A DNA stretch of 64,000 bases from CALXVA01 sp944393025. Its GTDB lineage: Bacteria; Bacillota; Clostridia; TANB77; CAG-508. The notes beneath the pieces were generated by a model that saw only the letters and a program-made list of their open reading frames with translations, did no database searches and was not told the origin of the DNA. The DNA is taken from assembly GCA_963931445.1 (NCBI GenBank), contig OZ007016.1:744001-808000 (forward strand). Direction: 5' to 3'. Below are positions 21,559 to 31,493 of the stretch, piece by piece. How positions within the stretch are numbered: the first letter of the stretch is position 1; the number at the start of each line of letters is the position of its first letter. Both the position numbers and the translations under genes were made by a program.

Positions 21559-22805
21559 ATGAAGAATATATGGATTATTAACCAAAATGCAGTACCTCCT
21601 AAATATCGGTAGTATAGTTCGACATCATAATTTAGCTAAATATATGGATAAAAATAAGTATAAAGTTTATGTTATATCATCTAGTGCAGTACACAATTCT
21701 AATTTTAACTTTATTACTACAAAAGACAAATATAAAATAAACTGCATTGATGGTGTAAATTATGTTCATATAAAAACAAACCAATATAAAGGAAATGGAT
21801 TAAAAAGAATATTTAACATATTGCAATTTTACTGGAACACAAAAAGAGTCAGAAAAAAACTAGCAAAAGAAATAGGAAAACCAGATATAATATATGCGTC
21901 ATCACCAATGCCAACAGTTGCAATATTAGGTGTGAAATTAGCAAAAAAAATGAAAGCAAAAAGTATTGTTGAAGTTAGAGATTTATGGCCAGATTCTATT
22001 ATAAGTTTTAATGTAGCAAAAAAGAATAATATTTTAGTTAAAATTTTATATTACATTGAAAAAATCATGTATATAAAATCTGATAAAATTGTTTTTACAA
22101 TGGCGCGGTGGAAAAGAATATTTAAGTACAAAAAAATATAAAAATAAAATTGATTTATCAAAAGTTTATAATATTAATAATGGCGTTGATATAGAACAAT
22201 ATGAATATAATAGTAAAAATTATTTTATTGAAGATGACAAAGATTTAAATGACGAAACAACATTTAAATTATTATACGCTGGAAGTATAAGAAAAGCATA
22301 TAATGTAAAACAAATATTAGAATTAGCACAAAAAATACAAGAAAATAAATTTGATAATGTAAAAATATTTTTATATGGTAATGGAAATGAAAAAGAGCAA
22401 ATGATTGAATTTTGCAGGGAAAATAACATTAATAATGTAATTTTTAGAGACTTTGTGGATAATAAATATATTCCATATATTATGTCAAAATGTAATATTT
22501 GTTTATTACATGGAAAAAATGTAGACATTTTTAAGTATGGAACTAGTCAAAACAAAATGTTTGCATATCTCTATAGTGGAAAACCTATTATTTCTAGTTT
22601 TTATAATCCATATGAACTTATAGAAAAAAATGGTTGTGGAATAACTTTAAAAAATAATACATTAGAAGAATATTATGAAGCTTTTTTAGAAATTTATAAT
22701 AATTATGATAAAAATAAAGAAAAATATGAAGAAAATGATAAAAAACTATTAAAACAATTTGATTATAAAACTTTAGCAATAAAATTAGAGGAAATCATTG
22801 AGTAA
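21559..22805 (+). CDS. GT4 glycosyltransferase (WbuB-like) with two CGG recoding sites
   Basis: A retaining GT-B glycosyltransferase of about 414 residues when both shifts are applied. ATG 21559 has AAAGGGG upstream. The zero frame reads 16 codons, meets CGG at 21607 and then TAG at once. Skipping C restores GSIVRHHNLAKYM. A second CGG at 22106 interrupts the middle; skipping its C gives FTMAGGKEYLSTKKYKNK and an open frame to 22805. Landmarks are IIYASSPMPTVAILGVKLA and VEVRDLWPDS in the N-terminal fold, NNGVD at the hinge and LLYAGSIRKAYNVKQI in the C-terminal fold. The acceptor is unknown. Confidence 0.85.
21607..21609 (+). other. CGG recoding site 2 (GT4, early), followed by TAG
   Basis: In-frame CGG after TAT, with TAG as the very next zero-frame codon. 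Plus-one gives GGT (Gly) then AGT ATA GTT. Without a shift the product would be 17 residues. Confidence 0.85.
22106..22108 (+). other. CGG recoding site 3 (GT4, middle)
   Basis: In-frame CGG after GCG. Plus-one gives GGT GGA (GlyGly), matching the PGGKEY-like segment of this family. The downstream frame is open to 22805. Confidence 0.85.
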
Positions 22806-22824
22806 AAACTTAAGGAGATAAAGT

Positions 22825-23356
22825 ATGAAACAAAATCAAAAAGATAACTATATAGATAAGAACAATGTATTGAAAAATGAAAATCAAATTGTTAAAAAAA
22901 AATAAAACAAATGGAAAAGAATATATTTACATTATTATGATTTTTTTAATAATACTATCTATAGATGTAAAAGATGGAGGATTATGTGCAGATTTTTTTG
23001 GATACAAATATTATGAAGAATATCCAACAATCCCAGCATCATATACATTAAATGGATTTATGTTTACATTAATAGGATTGCATGACTTATATAGTATTTC
23101 AGATGACAAACAAGCTAAAAAAATATATGATGATGGCATAAAAACCTTAGAATACTGTTTGCCATTCTATGATAGCACAAGAATTAATTTATATCATTTA
23201 GGACACTTAACAAATAAAAATTTACCATTACATACTTCAGAAAAATATCATAATATTCATATTGCACAATTAAAAATATTAAATCAATTTGAGAATAATG
23301 CAACTTTCATGTATTATAGTAAAAGATGGGAAGAATATGTAAAGGAGAATTCATAA
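22825..23356 (+). pseudogene. Remnant of a D-glucuronyl C5-epimerase-like gene
   Basis: The open part at 22877-23356 encodes the C-terminal domain of glucuronyl C5-epimerases: FGYKYYEEYPTIPASYTLNGFMFTLIGLHDLY, LPFYDSTRINLYHLGHL and YHNIHIAQLKIL. A separate 26-codon start at 22825 has a good AAGGAG site and ends at a run of nine A (22894-22902). One A fewer would fuse both parts in frame. Even fused it would be about 176 residues, lacking most of the usual N-terminal half, so it is probably decayed. Slippage at the A run is a minor alternative. This break is not of the CGG type. Confidence 0.7.
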
Positions 23357-24456
23357 TGAAAGTAATTATGATTTTAACAAATGGTTTTGCGCCAGATTTA
23401 AGAGTATATAAAGAAGCACAATATATAACAAGTAAAGGCTATGAGGTTGAAATACTTTGCTGGGATAGAGAAGCTATGTTTAAAGAAAAGCCTATTGAAA
23501 AATATGGAAATATTAAAATTACAAGATTTTTTATTGAATCGAAATATGGTAGTGGACTAAAACAAATTTTTAAACTATTAAAATTTAAAAAAGAATGTAA
23601 AAAATACTTGAATAAAGAAAAAGTAAATTATGATTATATTCACTGTCATGATTTAGATGGTATGTTTGTAGGATATTTAATACATAAAAAAAATGATAAA
23701 TTAGTGTTTGACATGCATGAATTTTATAATTCTGGAAGTTATGCAAAAATATTTTTTATTGTAAAAAGAATGCTAAATTTCTTACAAAACAAAAGTTATA
23801 AAATAATTCATGTAAATGATAAACAAATAGAAAATATAAGTGAAAAAAATAGGAAGAAGTTAATATATTTGCCAAATTATCCAGAAGAAGCAAAATTTGA
23901 AAAAGTGGAACATATTCCAGATACTCAATTAAGAGTTATGTATGCAGGATATGTGAGGCATTTACTACCAATGAATAATTTGGTAAAAACTGGTAAAAAA
24001 TTAAAAAATATAAAAATTGATATCCATGGATCTGGAGAGATTGTAAATGAATTAAAAACACTAGCAGAAGGCTCAGAAAACATTACACTTACTGGAGCAT
24101 ATACACATGACGAGATAAGTAATTTTTATGCTAATGCAGATCTGGTTTATATTGTGTATAATAAAGGAAATACAAATGATGAAACCGCATTACCAACTAA
24201 GTTTTTTGAATCTATTATTAGTGGAGTTCCAGTTATAGTTTCAAAAGATTCTTTATTAGAGAAAACAGTAAAGGAATATGATATAGGGTTTAGCGTAGAT
24301 GGAACTAGTGAGAAAGATGTAGAAAGATTATTATTTGAAATACAAAATAATAGAGAAATGTTAGAACAAAAAAGGAAGAATATAGAGCAAATAAAAAATA
24401 AATTTATATGGGAAGATGTAGTAAAAAATTTAGATCAAATTTATAAATTAAATTAA
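23356..24456 (+). CDS. GT4 family glycosyltransferase
   Basis: A 366-residue GT-B transferase for the surface polysaccharide. The N-terminal half begins MILTNGFAPDLRVYKEAQYI and contains YDYIHCHDLDGMFVGYL and VFDMHEFY. The C-terminal nucleotide-sugar half includes MYAGYVRHLLPMNNLV, YANADLVYIVYN and ALPTKFFESIISGVPVIV, the family's EX7E region. AAGGAG lies before ATG 23356; an upstream in-frame start would overlap the epimerase remnant. Its sugar specificity cannot be told from sequence. Confidence 0.88.
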   Translation: MKVIMILTNGFAPDLRVYKEAQYITSKGYEVEILCWDREAMFKEKPIEKYGNIKITRFFIESKYGSGLKQIFKLLKFKKECKKYLNKEKVNYDYIHCHDLDGMFVGYLIHKKNDKLVFDMHEFYNSGSYAKIFFIVKRMLNFLQNKSYKIIHVNDKQIENISEKNRKKLIYLPNYPEEAKFEKVEHIPDTQLRVMYAGYVRHLLPMNNLVKTGKKLKNIKIDIHGSGEIVNELKTLAEGSENITLTGAYTHDEISNFYANADLVYIVYNKGNTNDETALPTKFFESIISGVPVIVSKDSLLEKTVKEYDIGFSVDGTSEKDVERLLFEIQNNREMLEQKRKNIEQIKNKFIWEDVVKNLDQIYKLN

Positions 24457-24470
24457 TTAAGGGGGGTATT

Positions 24471-25670
24471 GTGAAAACAATTGTTATTTTAACGCATGTT
24501 ACTTTTGATAACTCACCATATTGTACTTATGTTCATGAACATGCCAAAGAATTAGTAAAGCAAGGTTATCATGTAATTGTTTTTGCAATTATACATTGGT
24601 TTCCACTTTTATCTTATTTTCAAAAATATAAAAAAAATTTTATGAAAAGGATACAAGAAAAGCAAAAAAGTCAAATTATTGATGGAGTAGAAGTAATTTA
24701 TATAAAAGCTTTATCATTTTCAAACTTTTTTTATCATTCAGCAATTAATATAAATGGAATTTTTTATTATAATAGTGTAAAAAATAAATTTAAAAAAATT
24801 TTGAAAGAAAATGATGTTATTTATATAGATGCACATACTTTTAAAACAGAAGGATATGTTGCTTACAGATTGAAGAGAAAATATCCAGAAATCTTTACAA
24901 CAGTAACTTTACATGGAACTAGTTTTGAAAAAAATACAACATATGCCAATGGAATAAAATTAATAAAGAAAATATTTAATACAGTAGATTATGCAATTTG
25001 TGTGAGTTATAAAATTCAAAAAAAATTAAATGATTTACAAGTAAAAAACTCTAAAGTTATTTTTAATGGAATTAATCAAATAGAAGTTGAACATATAGAT
25101 AAAGAATTATATAAGTATGATATTATTTCTGTGGGTGCATTAAATCCATATAAAAATCACGATATTTCTATTAAGGTTGTTTCAGAATTAAAGAAAAAGT
25201 ATCCAGCAATACATTTAAATATTGTAGGAGTTGGAAAAGAAAGAGAAAAACTAGAAAAATTAATATGTAAACTAGAAATTCAAAAAAATGTAGAATTTAA
25301 AAATCAAATTTCAAATAAAGAAGTATTAAGTTTAATGAATAAAAGCTATATCTTTTTATTACCAAGTATAAATGAAGGTTTTGGAATTGTTTATTCTGAA
25401 GCTATGAGTACAGGTTGTATAACTATAGGAACAAAAAATGAAGGAATTGATGGGTTTATTATAAATAATGAAAATGGCTTTTTAATAGAGCCAAATGTAG
25501 AAAAAATATCGAAGTTAATTGGCGAAATTTATTCTAATAAATATGATTTAAGTATGATTAGAAAAAATGCTTACAATTTAGCAAAAAAAATGACATGGGC
25601 AAGGAATATAGAAGAATACTTAAAGTTATATGAGATATATAATAATATTAATAGAACTGAAGAAACTTAG
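24471..25670 (+). CDS. GT4 family glycosyltransferase
   Basis: A 399-residue GT-B transferase. The N-terminal domain carries LTHVTFDNSPYCTYVHEHAKEL and LHGTSFEKNT. The C-terminal domain has ISVGALNPYKNHDISIKVV, IVGVGKEREKLEKLI and the donor-site segment PSINEGFGIVYSEAMSTG, with both glutamates of the EX7E motif. It starts at GTG 24471, preceded by AAGGGGGG. It is followed after 11 bases by the polymerase-like gene, within one operon. Confidence 0.9.
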   Translation: MKTIVILTHVTFDNSPYCTYVHEHAKELVKQGYHVIVFAIIHWFPLLSYFQKYKKNFMKRIQEKQKSQIIDGVEVIYIKALSFSNFFYHSAININGIFYYNSVKNKFKKILKENDVIYIDAHTFKTEGYVAYRLKRKYPEIFTTVTLHGTSFEKNTTYANGIKLIKKIFNTVDYAICVSYKIQKKLNDLQVKNSKVIFNGINQIEVEHIDKELYKYDIISVGALNPYKNHDISIKVVSELKKKYPAIHLNIVGVGKEREKLEKLICKLEIQKNVEFKNQISNKEVLSLMNKSYIFLLPSINEGFGIVYSEAMSTGCITIGTKNEGIDGFIINNENGFLIEPNVEKISKLIGEIYSNKYDLSMIRKNAYNLAKKMTWARNIEEYLKLYEIYNNINRTEET

Positions 25671-25681
25671 GAGATATTGAA

Positions 25682-26929
25682 ATGGAGATTGCTAATAAAT
25701 TAGATACTAATAAAATAATTTTAGTACTTTTAGCTATTTTTATGATACTACCGTCTACTATAGAAATATGTGGGATAAGTATATTTAAAATAGCAACTTT
25801 TATAATTGGAGGTATATGTATATGGTTATGGATTACAAAAAAAGAAAATTTGCAAAAAAGCCTTAAAAATATTTTTATTATATGTAATATGATTTTAGCA
25901 TTAGTTATTTTACTCTCATTATTGATTAATATAAAAAGTGCTAGATTTAATGATATATTTGAAATTGCAAGATATATTATTTTTGCAGCGATAACAGCAA
26001 TTATTTTAACGGTATGCAATGAAAAAAAATACTATATTTTTTTACTAAAAGTGATTAATATACTAATGATTGTTATTTGTATTTTTGGAATTATACAATA
26101 TTTTAATCCGTTTTCTATAAATGAGATGTATATTAAATCATATGCTCCCACACAATCTACAACTTTAGTCAATGATTATCCAACACCAAGAATAGTTGGA
26201 ACTAAGCCTAATCCATCTGTTTATGGTGCTTTAGTTGCATTAGGTGTATATTTCAATATTTTATATTATAAACATGCAAAAAATAAATTTATAGTTTGGA
26301 CTTCTATAGTATTATGTATTATCAATTTAATGATGACATTGACAAGAACAATTCAAGTAGCATTTGTAGCTTCAATTCTTCTTTTTGTATTGATAAGTGT
26401 ATGGATAAAGAATGGTTGGAAGAAGGCTATAAAAATTACTGGAATTGCAATACTAGTTACTTTTTTAGTATTACTAATCTTACCAAACAGTTTAACTTGG
26501 AGATTATTTCAAGTTTTTGACTTTTCAAATGCAAATAGTTGGGTAGAAAGGCTAGATAAATGGGAAAACTATACCGAAATTATAAATGAAAATATTTTAA
26601 TTGGAATTGGACCGGTAAAAAATCATGTACAAGAATTAGGATATGTTGATAGTGAATGGATACAAGTAGTTCTACAGTATGGTATTATAGGATTTATGAC
26701 ATATATTGTCATGTTATTATCACCTTTTTATGTTTATTGGAAAAATAGAACAAATAAAAAAATATTAAAATTTTATATTTCATTATTTTTTATTATCCTA
26801 ATTAATAACATATCATCAAGTTCACTAATATCATTTGATACTGCCATAAGTTTCTATTTATTTATAGGTCTAGTGCTATTAAATATGGATGAAAAAATAA
26901 GAGTAGAAGAAGGAGGCTTTCAGAAGTGA
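25682..26929 (+). CDS. O-antigen ligase/polymerase-like membrane protein (Wzy-type)
   Basis: A 415-residue polytopic membrane protein with about eleven hydrophobic spans and one large outer loop before the middle (residues about 145-175, YAPTQSTTLVNDYPTPR). The Wzy_C landmark region near residues 285-330 (SWVERLDKWENY, GIGPVKNHVQELGYVDSEW) fits O-antigen polymerases. The probable role is polymerising lipid-linked repeat units on the outer face of the membrane. It overlaps the next gene by four bases (GTGA), showing coupling. ATG 25682 follows AGGAG. Ligase function is an alternative. Confidence 0.82.
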   Translation: MEIANKLDTNKIILVLLAIFMILPSTIEICGISIFKIATFIIGGICIWLWITKKENLQKSLKNIFIICNMILALVILLSLLINIKSARFNDIFEIARYIIFAAITAIILTVCNEKKYYIFLLKVINILMIVICIFGIIQYFNPFSINEMYIKSYAPTQSTTLVNDYPTPRIVGTKPNPSVYGALVALGVYFNILYYKHAKNKFIVWTSIVLCIINLMMTLTRTIQVAFVASILLFVLISVWIKNGWKKAIKITGIAILVTFLVLLILPNSLTWRLFQVFDFSNANSWVERLDKWENYTEIINENILIGIGPVKNHVQELGYVDSEWIQVVLQYGIIGFMTYIVMLLSPFYVYWKNRTNKKILKFYISLFFIILINNISSSSLISFDTAISFYLFIGLVLLNMDEKIRVEEGGFQK

Positions 26930-28092
26930 AAAATATTTTAATTATAGCAACATATTTTCCACCTATGGGAGGAGTGGGAACTGTAAGAGTTGCAAAATAT
27001 GTTAAATATTTAAAAACTTTTAATTGGAAACCAACCGTTATTACCATTGATCAAGAACATATTACAAACTATGATGAGACTTTATTAAAGGATATAGATA
27101 AAGATATAGAAATTATACAATTAAATCTAAATAGAGAGAACAAGAAAATTGAAATAATGTTTTACGAAAAATTAAAAAAGGAAATAGATTCTATTCTTAG
27201 ACAAAAGAAATATGATGTAGTTTTCGTTACAGGGGGACCATTTGAACCAATGAAAATTGCTCCATATATTTATAAGAAATATAAAATACCATATATTATT
27301 GATTTAAGAGATCCTTGGAAACTACAGAAAATGATTACAACTACAGCATTAAAGACATTAAAGGCTAAAGCGAAGAGATTTATTGTGGGAATTTCTGAGA
27401 GAAAAGTTTTTAAAAATGCATTTGCAATTTGCACAGTAAATGATACAATGACAAATCAATATCAAAATGAATATCCAAAAATGAAGAACAAATTTGTTAC
27501 TATTCCTAATGGCTATGATCAAGAAGATTATGAAAAGATTCAGCCAAAAAAATTACAAGGTTTCAACATAATATATGCTGGTAAATTCGGTGTTTCGGCA
27601 GGATTTAGAAACCCAAAAAATATTTTTAAAGCAATAAAGAGAGTAAATAACAATGGAATACCAGTTCATTTTGTTCATGTGGGTCAAGAAGAAGAAAAAG
27701 TTATTGAAATAGCAAAAAAAGAAGATGTTATGCAATTTTGCACTTTTGTTGGTAGAAAATCATACAAAGAATCACTTGAGTATTGCAAAGGGGCTAATAT
27801 TTTATTGGCAATAGGAGGCAATGAAAAAAGTGAGCAAACAGGAAAAATATTTGATTATATAGGATGTTCTAAACCAATTTTAGTAATAGCTAATAAAGAT
27901 AGTGAAATTGTTAAAGTTTGTGAAGAAATAGAAAATTCATATTGCATTGAAAAAGAAGATATTAATGGTATGGTAAAAGCAATTATGGAAATCAATAAAA
28001 ATCAAGCTAACACAAACAAAATTGAAATGATAGAAAAATATACTAGAAAACATTTAACTCAAGAATTAGTTGAAATTTTAAATAAAATTTAA
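26926..28092 (+). CDS. GT4 family glycosyltransferase
   Basis: A 388-residue GT-B transferase. It opens IATYFPPMGGVGTVRVAKYVKYL, a typical acceptor-side glycine loop. YDVVFVTGGPFEPMKIAPYI and IDLRDPWK follow near 100-135. The C-terminal domain contains IPNGYDQEDYEKI, IIYAGKFGVSAGFRNPKNIF and ANILLAIGGNEKSEQTGKIFDYIGCSKP. GTG 26926 is used, with GAAGGAGG upstream inside the end of the preceding gene. Confidence 0.88.
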   Translation: MKNILIIATYFPPMGGVGTVRVAKYVKYLKTFNWKPTVITIDQEHITNYDETLLKDIDKDIEIIQLNLNRENKKIEIMFYEKLKKEIDSILRQKKYDVVFVTGGPFEPMKIAPYIYKKYKIPYIIDLRDPWKLQKMITTTALKTLKAKAKRFIVGISERKVFKNAFAICTVNDTMTNQYQNEYPKMKNKFVTIPNGYDQEDYEKIQPKKLQGFNIIYAGKFGVSAGFRNPKNIFKAIKRVNNNGIPVHFVHVGQEEEKVIEIAKKEDVMQFCTFVGRKSYKESLEYCKGANILLAIGGNEKSEQTGKIFDYIGCSKPILVIANKDSEIVKVCEEIENSYCIEKEDINGMVKAIMEINKNQANTNKIEMIEKYTRKHLTQELVEILNKI

Positions 28093-28104
28093 GAAGGAAG
28101 ATAT

Positions 28105-29412
28105 ATGATTAATAAAGAGGAAGTAAAAATAAAAATAAATAAGCTAAATAAAACAGGTTTTTTTTCTATTTTCTTAGCAACAGTATTTAGTAAAGTTATT
28201 ACTTTATTTGGTGGAGTAATTTTAGTTAGAATACTTTCAAAAGAAGATTATGGAATATATGCATATATACATAATTGTTATTCTATGCTTTTCCTGTTAA
28301 ACGATTTTGGGATTTCATCAGCAGCTTTACAATTTATGACAGAAAATTTAGAAAATAAAAATAAACAATCTGCATTTTTAAAATATTCATTGAAATGTTC
28401 ATTAATTTCTGCTGTAGCTGTAGGAATATTAATATTATTTTCTCCATTGTTTTATCCATATACAATGGAAGAAGCAAAAAATATTACTCCTATGTTATTT
28501 TTAGTTCCACTAATAACTATTATTAGCGGAATGATGTCTATAATATTAAGAGCAAATTTTGAAAATAAAAAATATTCTAAACTACAAATTTTTAGTACGG
28601 CAACTACATATATAGTATTAATTATTCTTTCATTAATTTTGGGATTAAGAGGAGCAATATTTTCACAATATATTTATGGAATAATAATATTAGTTTATAG
28701 TTCTTATCTAACATATAAATATTTAAAGAAAATAAAATATGTCAAAACAGATGAACTTGAAAAAGAACAAAAGAAAAGTTTTTTTAAATACGCATTTGCT
28801 TCACAATTAAATAATACAATAGGAGGGCTAATGCTAATTATAGATACTTTTTTAATAGGAACTATATTAGCAAAACCAGAAATTATTGCATCATATAATG
28901 TTGGTTCAAAACTACCACATGCACTAACATTTTTACCAAGTTGCATAGCTGTATACATAGTACCACATTTTATAAAACATAATAAAGATATTCGATGGCT
29001 TAAAAAGAACTTTCATAGTCTATTAAAATATAGTATTATAGGATTTGGAATTATTTGTTTGACTTTAATGATATTTTCTAAATTGATATTTATGATATTA
29101 TTTGGAGAACAATATTATGATGCTATACCAATTTATATTATATTAATGATAGGACTTTTCTTTACATCGGCATTAAAATCACCATGTGGAAATATATTAA
29201 ATTCTTTAAGAAAAATTAGAATTAATATTATTACTAACTCTATTTGTGTAGTAGTAAATTTTATTAGTAATATATTTTTTATAAAAATGTTAGGAGCCAT
29301 TGGAGCAGCAATTACGACAACAACAACTAATGTTGTTATATCTATTGTATATGTAATATACCTAAATAAGTATCTAAATAAAATGGAGGAAGAAAAAGTT
29401 GATTCAAAATAA
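28105..29412 (+). CDS. Polysaccharide flippase (Wzx-like, MOP family)
   Basis: A 435-residue protein with about twelve to fourteen predicted spans, opening with FFSIFLATVFSKVITLFGGVILVRILSKEDYGIYAYI, the usual start of Wzx/RfbX proteins. It should move undecaprenyl-linked repeat units across the membrane. GAAGGAAG precedes ATG 28105. Its last codons overlap the TTG start of the acetyltransferase gene. Together with the Wzy-like gene it defines a Wzx/Wzy-dependent pathway. Confidence 0.9.
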   Translation: MINKEEVKIKINKLNKTGFFSIFLATVFSKVITLFGGVILVRILSKEDYGIYAYIHNCYSMLFLLNDFGISSAALQFMTENLENKNKQSAFLKYSLKCSLISAVAVGILILFSPLFYPYTMEEAKNITPMLFLVPLITIISGMMSIILRANFENKKYSKLQIFSTATTYIVLIILSLILGLRGAIFSQYIYGIIILVYSSYLTYKYLKKIKYVKTDELEKEQKKSFFKYAFASQLNNTIGGLMLIIDTFLIGTILAKPEIIASYNVGSKLPHALTFLPSCIAVYIVPHFIKHNKDIRWLKKNFHSLLKYSIIGFGIICLTLMIFSKLIFMILFGEQYYDAIPIYIILMIGLFFTSALKSPCGNILNSLRKIRINIITNSICVVVNFISNIFFIKMLGAIGAAITTTTTNVVISIVYVIYLNKYLNKMEEEKVDSK

Positions 29413-29992
29413 GCGAGATTATAAAAATTATTTAAAGCAAGATTTAGAACAGACAGGAATATTGAATAAGAAATGGTATAATAAATTAACGGATCGAAGA
29501 TTTAAGTTTTATAAAAGTTTAAGGAGAACAGAATATTATTATAATTGCAAAAAAGGTAATATAGGTAAAATTTTTGCTAAATTATTTATGATATATCACT
29601 TAAGATTGTGTAACAAATATAATTGGACGATACCAATAAATGTTTTTGGACCAGGATTAACAATTGTACATGCAGGAACAATAGTAGTATCAGGAAAAGC
29701 TAAAATTGGCAAAAACTGTAGAATACATGTCTGTACTAATATAGGAAATGCTCCATCACATGGAAAGGATGGAACACCAGTATTAGGAGATAATGTATAC
29801 ATTGGACCAGGAGCAAAAATATTTGGACCTATTAATATAGGTAACAATGTTGTAATTGGTGCAAATTCTGTTGTAAATAAATCTTTTTCAGATAACTGCA
29901 CTATAGCAGGAGTTCCAGCTATAAAGATTAGTGAAAATACATCCAAAGAATATATAGAAGTAAGAGGAGAAAATAATGATAAAATTGTATAA
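29399..29992 (+). CDS. Serine O-acetyltransferase-like hexapeptide transferase
   Basis: A 197-residue acyltransferase. After an N-terminal helical part come left-handed beta-helix repeats from about residue 85: FGPGLTIVHAGTIVVSGKAKIGKNCRIH, then DNVYIGPGAKIFGPINIGNNVVIGANSVVNK. The family resembles CysE, but inside a polysaccharide operon it more likely O-acetylates a sugar. It starts at TTG 29399 (GGAGGAAG upstream), overlapping the flippase gene, and its end overlaps the next gene start at 29976. Confidence 0.85.
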   Translation: MIQNKRDYKNYLKQDLEQTGILNKKWYNKLTDRRFKFYKSLRRTEYYYNCKKGNIGKIFAKLFMIYHLRLCNKYNWTIPINVFGPGLTIVHAGTIVVSGKAKIGKNCRIHVCTNIGNAPSHGKDGTPVLGDNVYIGPGAKIFGPINIGNNVVIGANSVVNKSFSDNCTIAGVPAIKISENTSKEYIEVRGENNDKIV

Positions 29993-31478
29993 GAATAATG
30001 CTTATAAATGGTTTAAATTTAATAACATATATACAATAGGTTATGCCTTTCATAATAATTATTTATATAAAGATAAAGAATTTGCTACTTTTATTTATAA
30101 ATCAAAAGAAAATATAGAAGAAATTGTAAAAGAAATTATTGGCTATTTTGCAATTGTTATACAAGAAGAAGATTATATTATTTTAATTTCTGATATTATT
30201 AGAAGCTTTCCAATATTTTATAATGCAAAAAGTGATGTAACTGATGACATAAATTTACTAAAAGGAGAACTAAATGAATTGTCAATAAATGAACTACTAC
30301 AAGCAAGATGGGTTAGTGGTGATGAGACAATATATAAAGATGTAAAACAGATAGAAAATGCTTCAATTGTATATATATATAATAATAAAACAATTAAAAA
30401 AAAGAAATATTTTAAGTATAAATATATGTATAATAAAACATATTCATTTGAAGAACTTGACAATATTTTTTTAAAAATGACAGATAGAATAATAAAGTAT
30501 CTAGATGGAAAAACAGCAGTAATACCATTATCTGGAGGAGGAGACTCTAGATTATTGGCCTATTATTTAAAAAAGAGCGGATATCCTTCTATAATCACAT
30601 ATACATATGGAAATGAAAAATATGGAGAAGTTGAAGTTTCTAAAAAAGTGGCAGAATACCTAAATTTACCATGGTTTTTTATAAAATATAAGAAGAAACA
30701 ATGTAATAAACTATATAATAATAAAAAATTTGCAGATATTGTAAATTATTTAGGAAGAGGATATTCTATACCACATATTCAAGAATTAGCTGCTATAGAT
30801 CAACTTACTAAAGAAAATATAATAGATAAAAATTGTGTAATTTTACCAGGTTTTACATTGGATTTTTTAGCTGGGAGTCATTTATATTTAGACTTTTTGA
30901 AAAATAATATAATAGAGAGTGACTTGATTTTAGAAAAAATATATTCAAATAATTATAATTTAACAAACAATGATAATAATATTTTTAATAATAAATTAAA
31001 AGAATTATTAGGACTAGATAAAAAAAATTTAGATGTAAAAGAAGGTGCTAATATATATGAGCAATATGATTTTGAAGAGAGACAGGCAAAATTTATTAAC
31101 AATGCTGTAAGAGTATATGACTATTATGGAATAAAGTGGTATTTGCCATTTTGGGACAAAAGCGTAATAGAATTTTGGAATAGCGTATCTTTAGAAGATA
31201 GATATAATAAGAGATTTTTTATGGAGTTTTGTAATTATAAATATAAAGAATTGATGAACTATGCACCATTATGGAAAAAACAAGAAAGAGGTAAATTAAA
31301 TTTTCTTCAAAAAATAAATTTGATATGGTATAATTACTATCATAATCCACTAAATTATTATTATTATTTTAAATTTAAGAAATATCTTAAATATGTTATA
31401 TTGGAAAAGAATTTTAATTATGATTATTATGCCGCAAAAGATTATGTGAAATATATTAAAAAAAGCAATAAAAAATAA
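29976..31478 (+). CDS. Asparagine-synthetase-like protein
   Basis: A 500-residue protein with an N-terminal region resembling a glutaminase fold but without the N-terminal cysteine, so no glutaminase activity is expected. The ATP-pyrophosphatase domain carries IPLSGGGDSRLLAYYLKKSG near residue 185 (SGGxDS ATP loop). A tail rich in Tyr and Lys follows. Relatives in polysaccharide loci are thought to form amides on uronic acids or similar groups (inference). Here its neighbour WbpG-like protein is a second amidotransferase-type enzyme. GGAG precedes ATG 29976. Confidence 0.75.
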   Translation: MIKLYKNNAYKWFKFNNIYTIGYAFHNNYLYKDKEFATFIYKSKENIEEIVKEIIGYFAIVIQEEDYIILISDIIRSFPIFYNAKSDVTDDINLLKGELNELSINELLQARWVSGDETIYKDVKQIENASIVYIYNNKTIKKKKYFKYKYMYNKTYSFEELDNIFLKMTDRIIKYLDGKTAVIPLSGGGDSRLLAYYLKKSGYPSIITYTYGNEKYGEVEVSKKVAEYLNLPWFFIKYKKKQCNKLYNNKKFADIVNYLGRGYSIPHIQELAAIDQLTKENIIDKNCVILPGFTLDFLAGSHLYLDFLKNNIIESDLILEKIYSNNYNLTNNDNNIFNNKLKELLGLDKKNLDVKEGANIYEQYDFEERQAKFINNAVRVYDYYGIKWYLPFWDKSVIEFWNSVSLEDRYNKRFFMEFCNYKYKELMNYAPLWKKQERGKLNFLQKINLIWYNYYHNPLNYYYYFKFKKYLKYVILEKNFNYDYYAAKDYVKYIKKSNKK

Positions 31479-31493
31479 AGGAGAAAAATAAAA

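Noticed and set aside
21587..22141. A GT4 gene starting at an internal ATG near 21587
   Set aside because: That ATG has no good ribosome site and lies out of frame with the 21559 start, which has AAAGGGG and encodes a family-like N-terminus.
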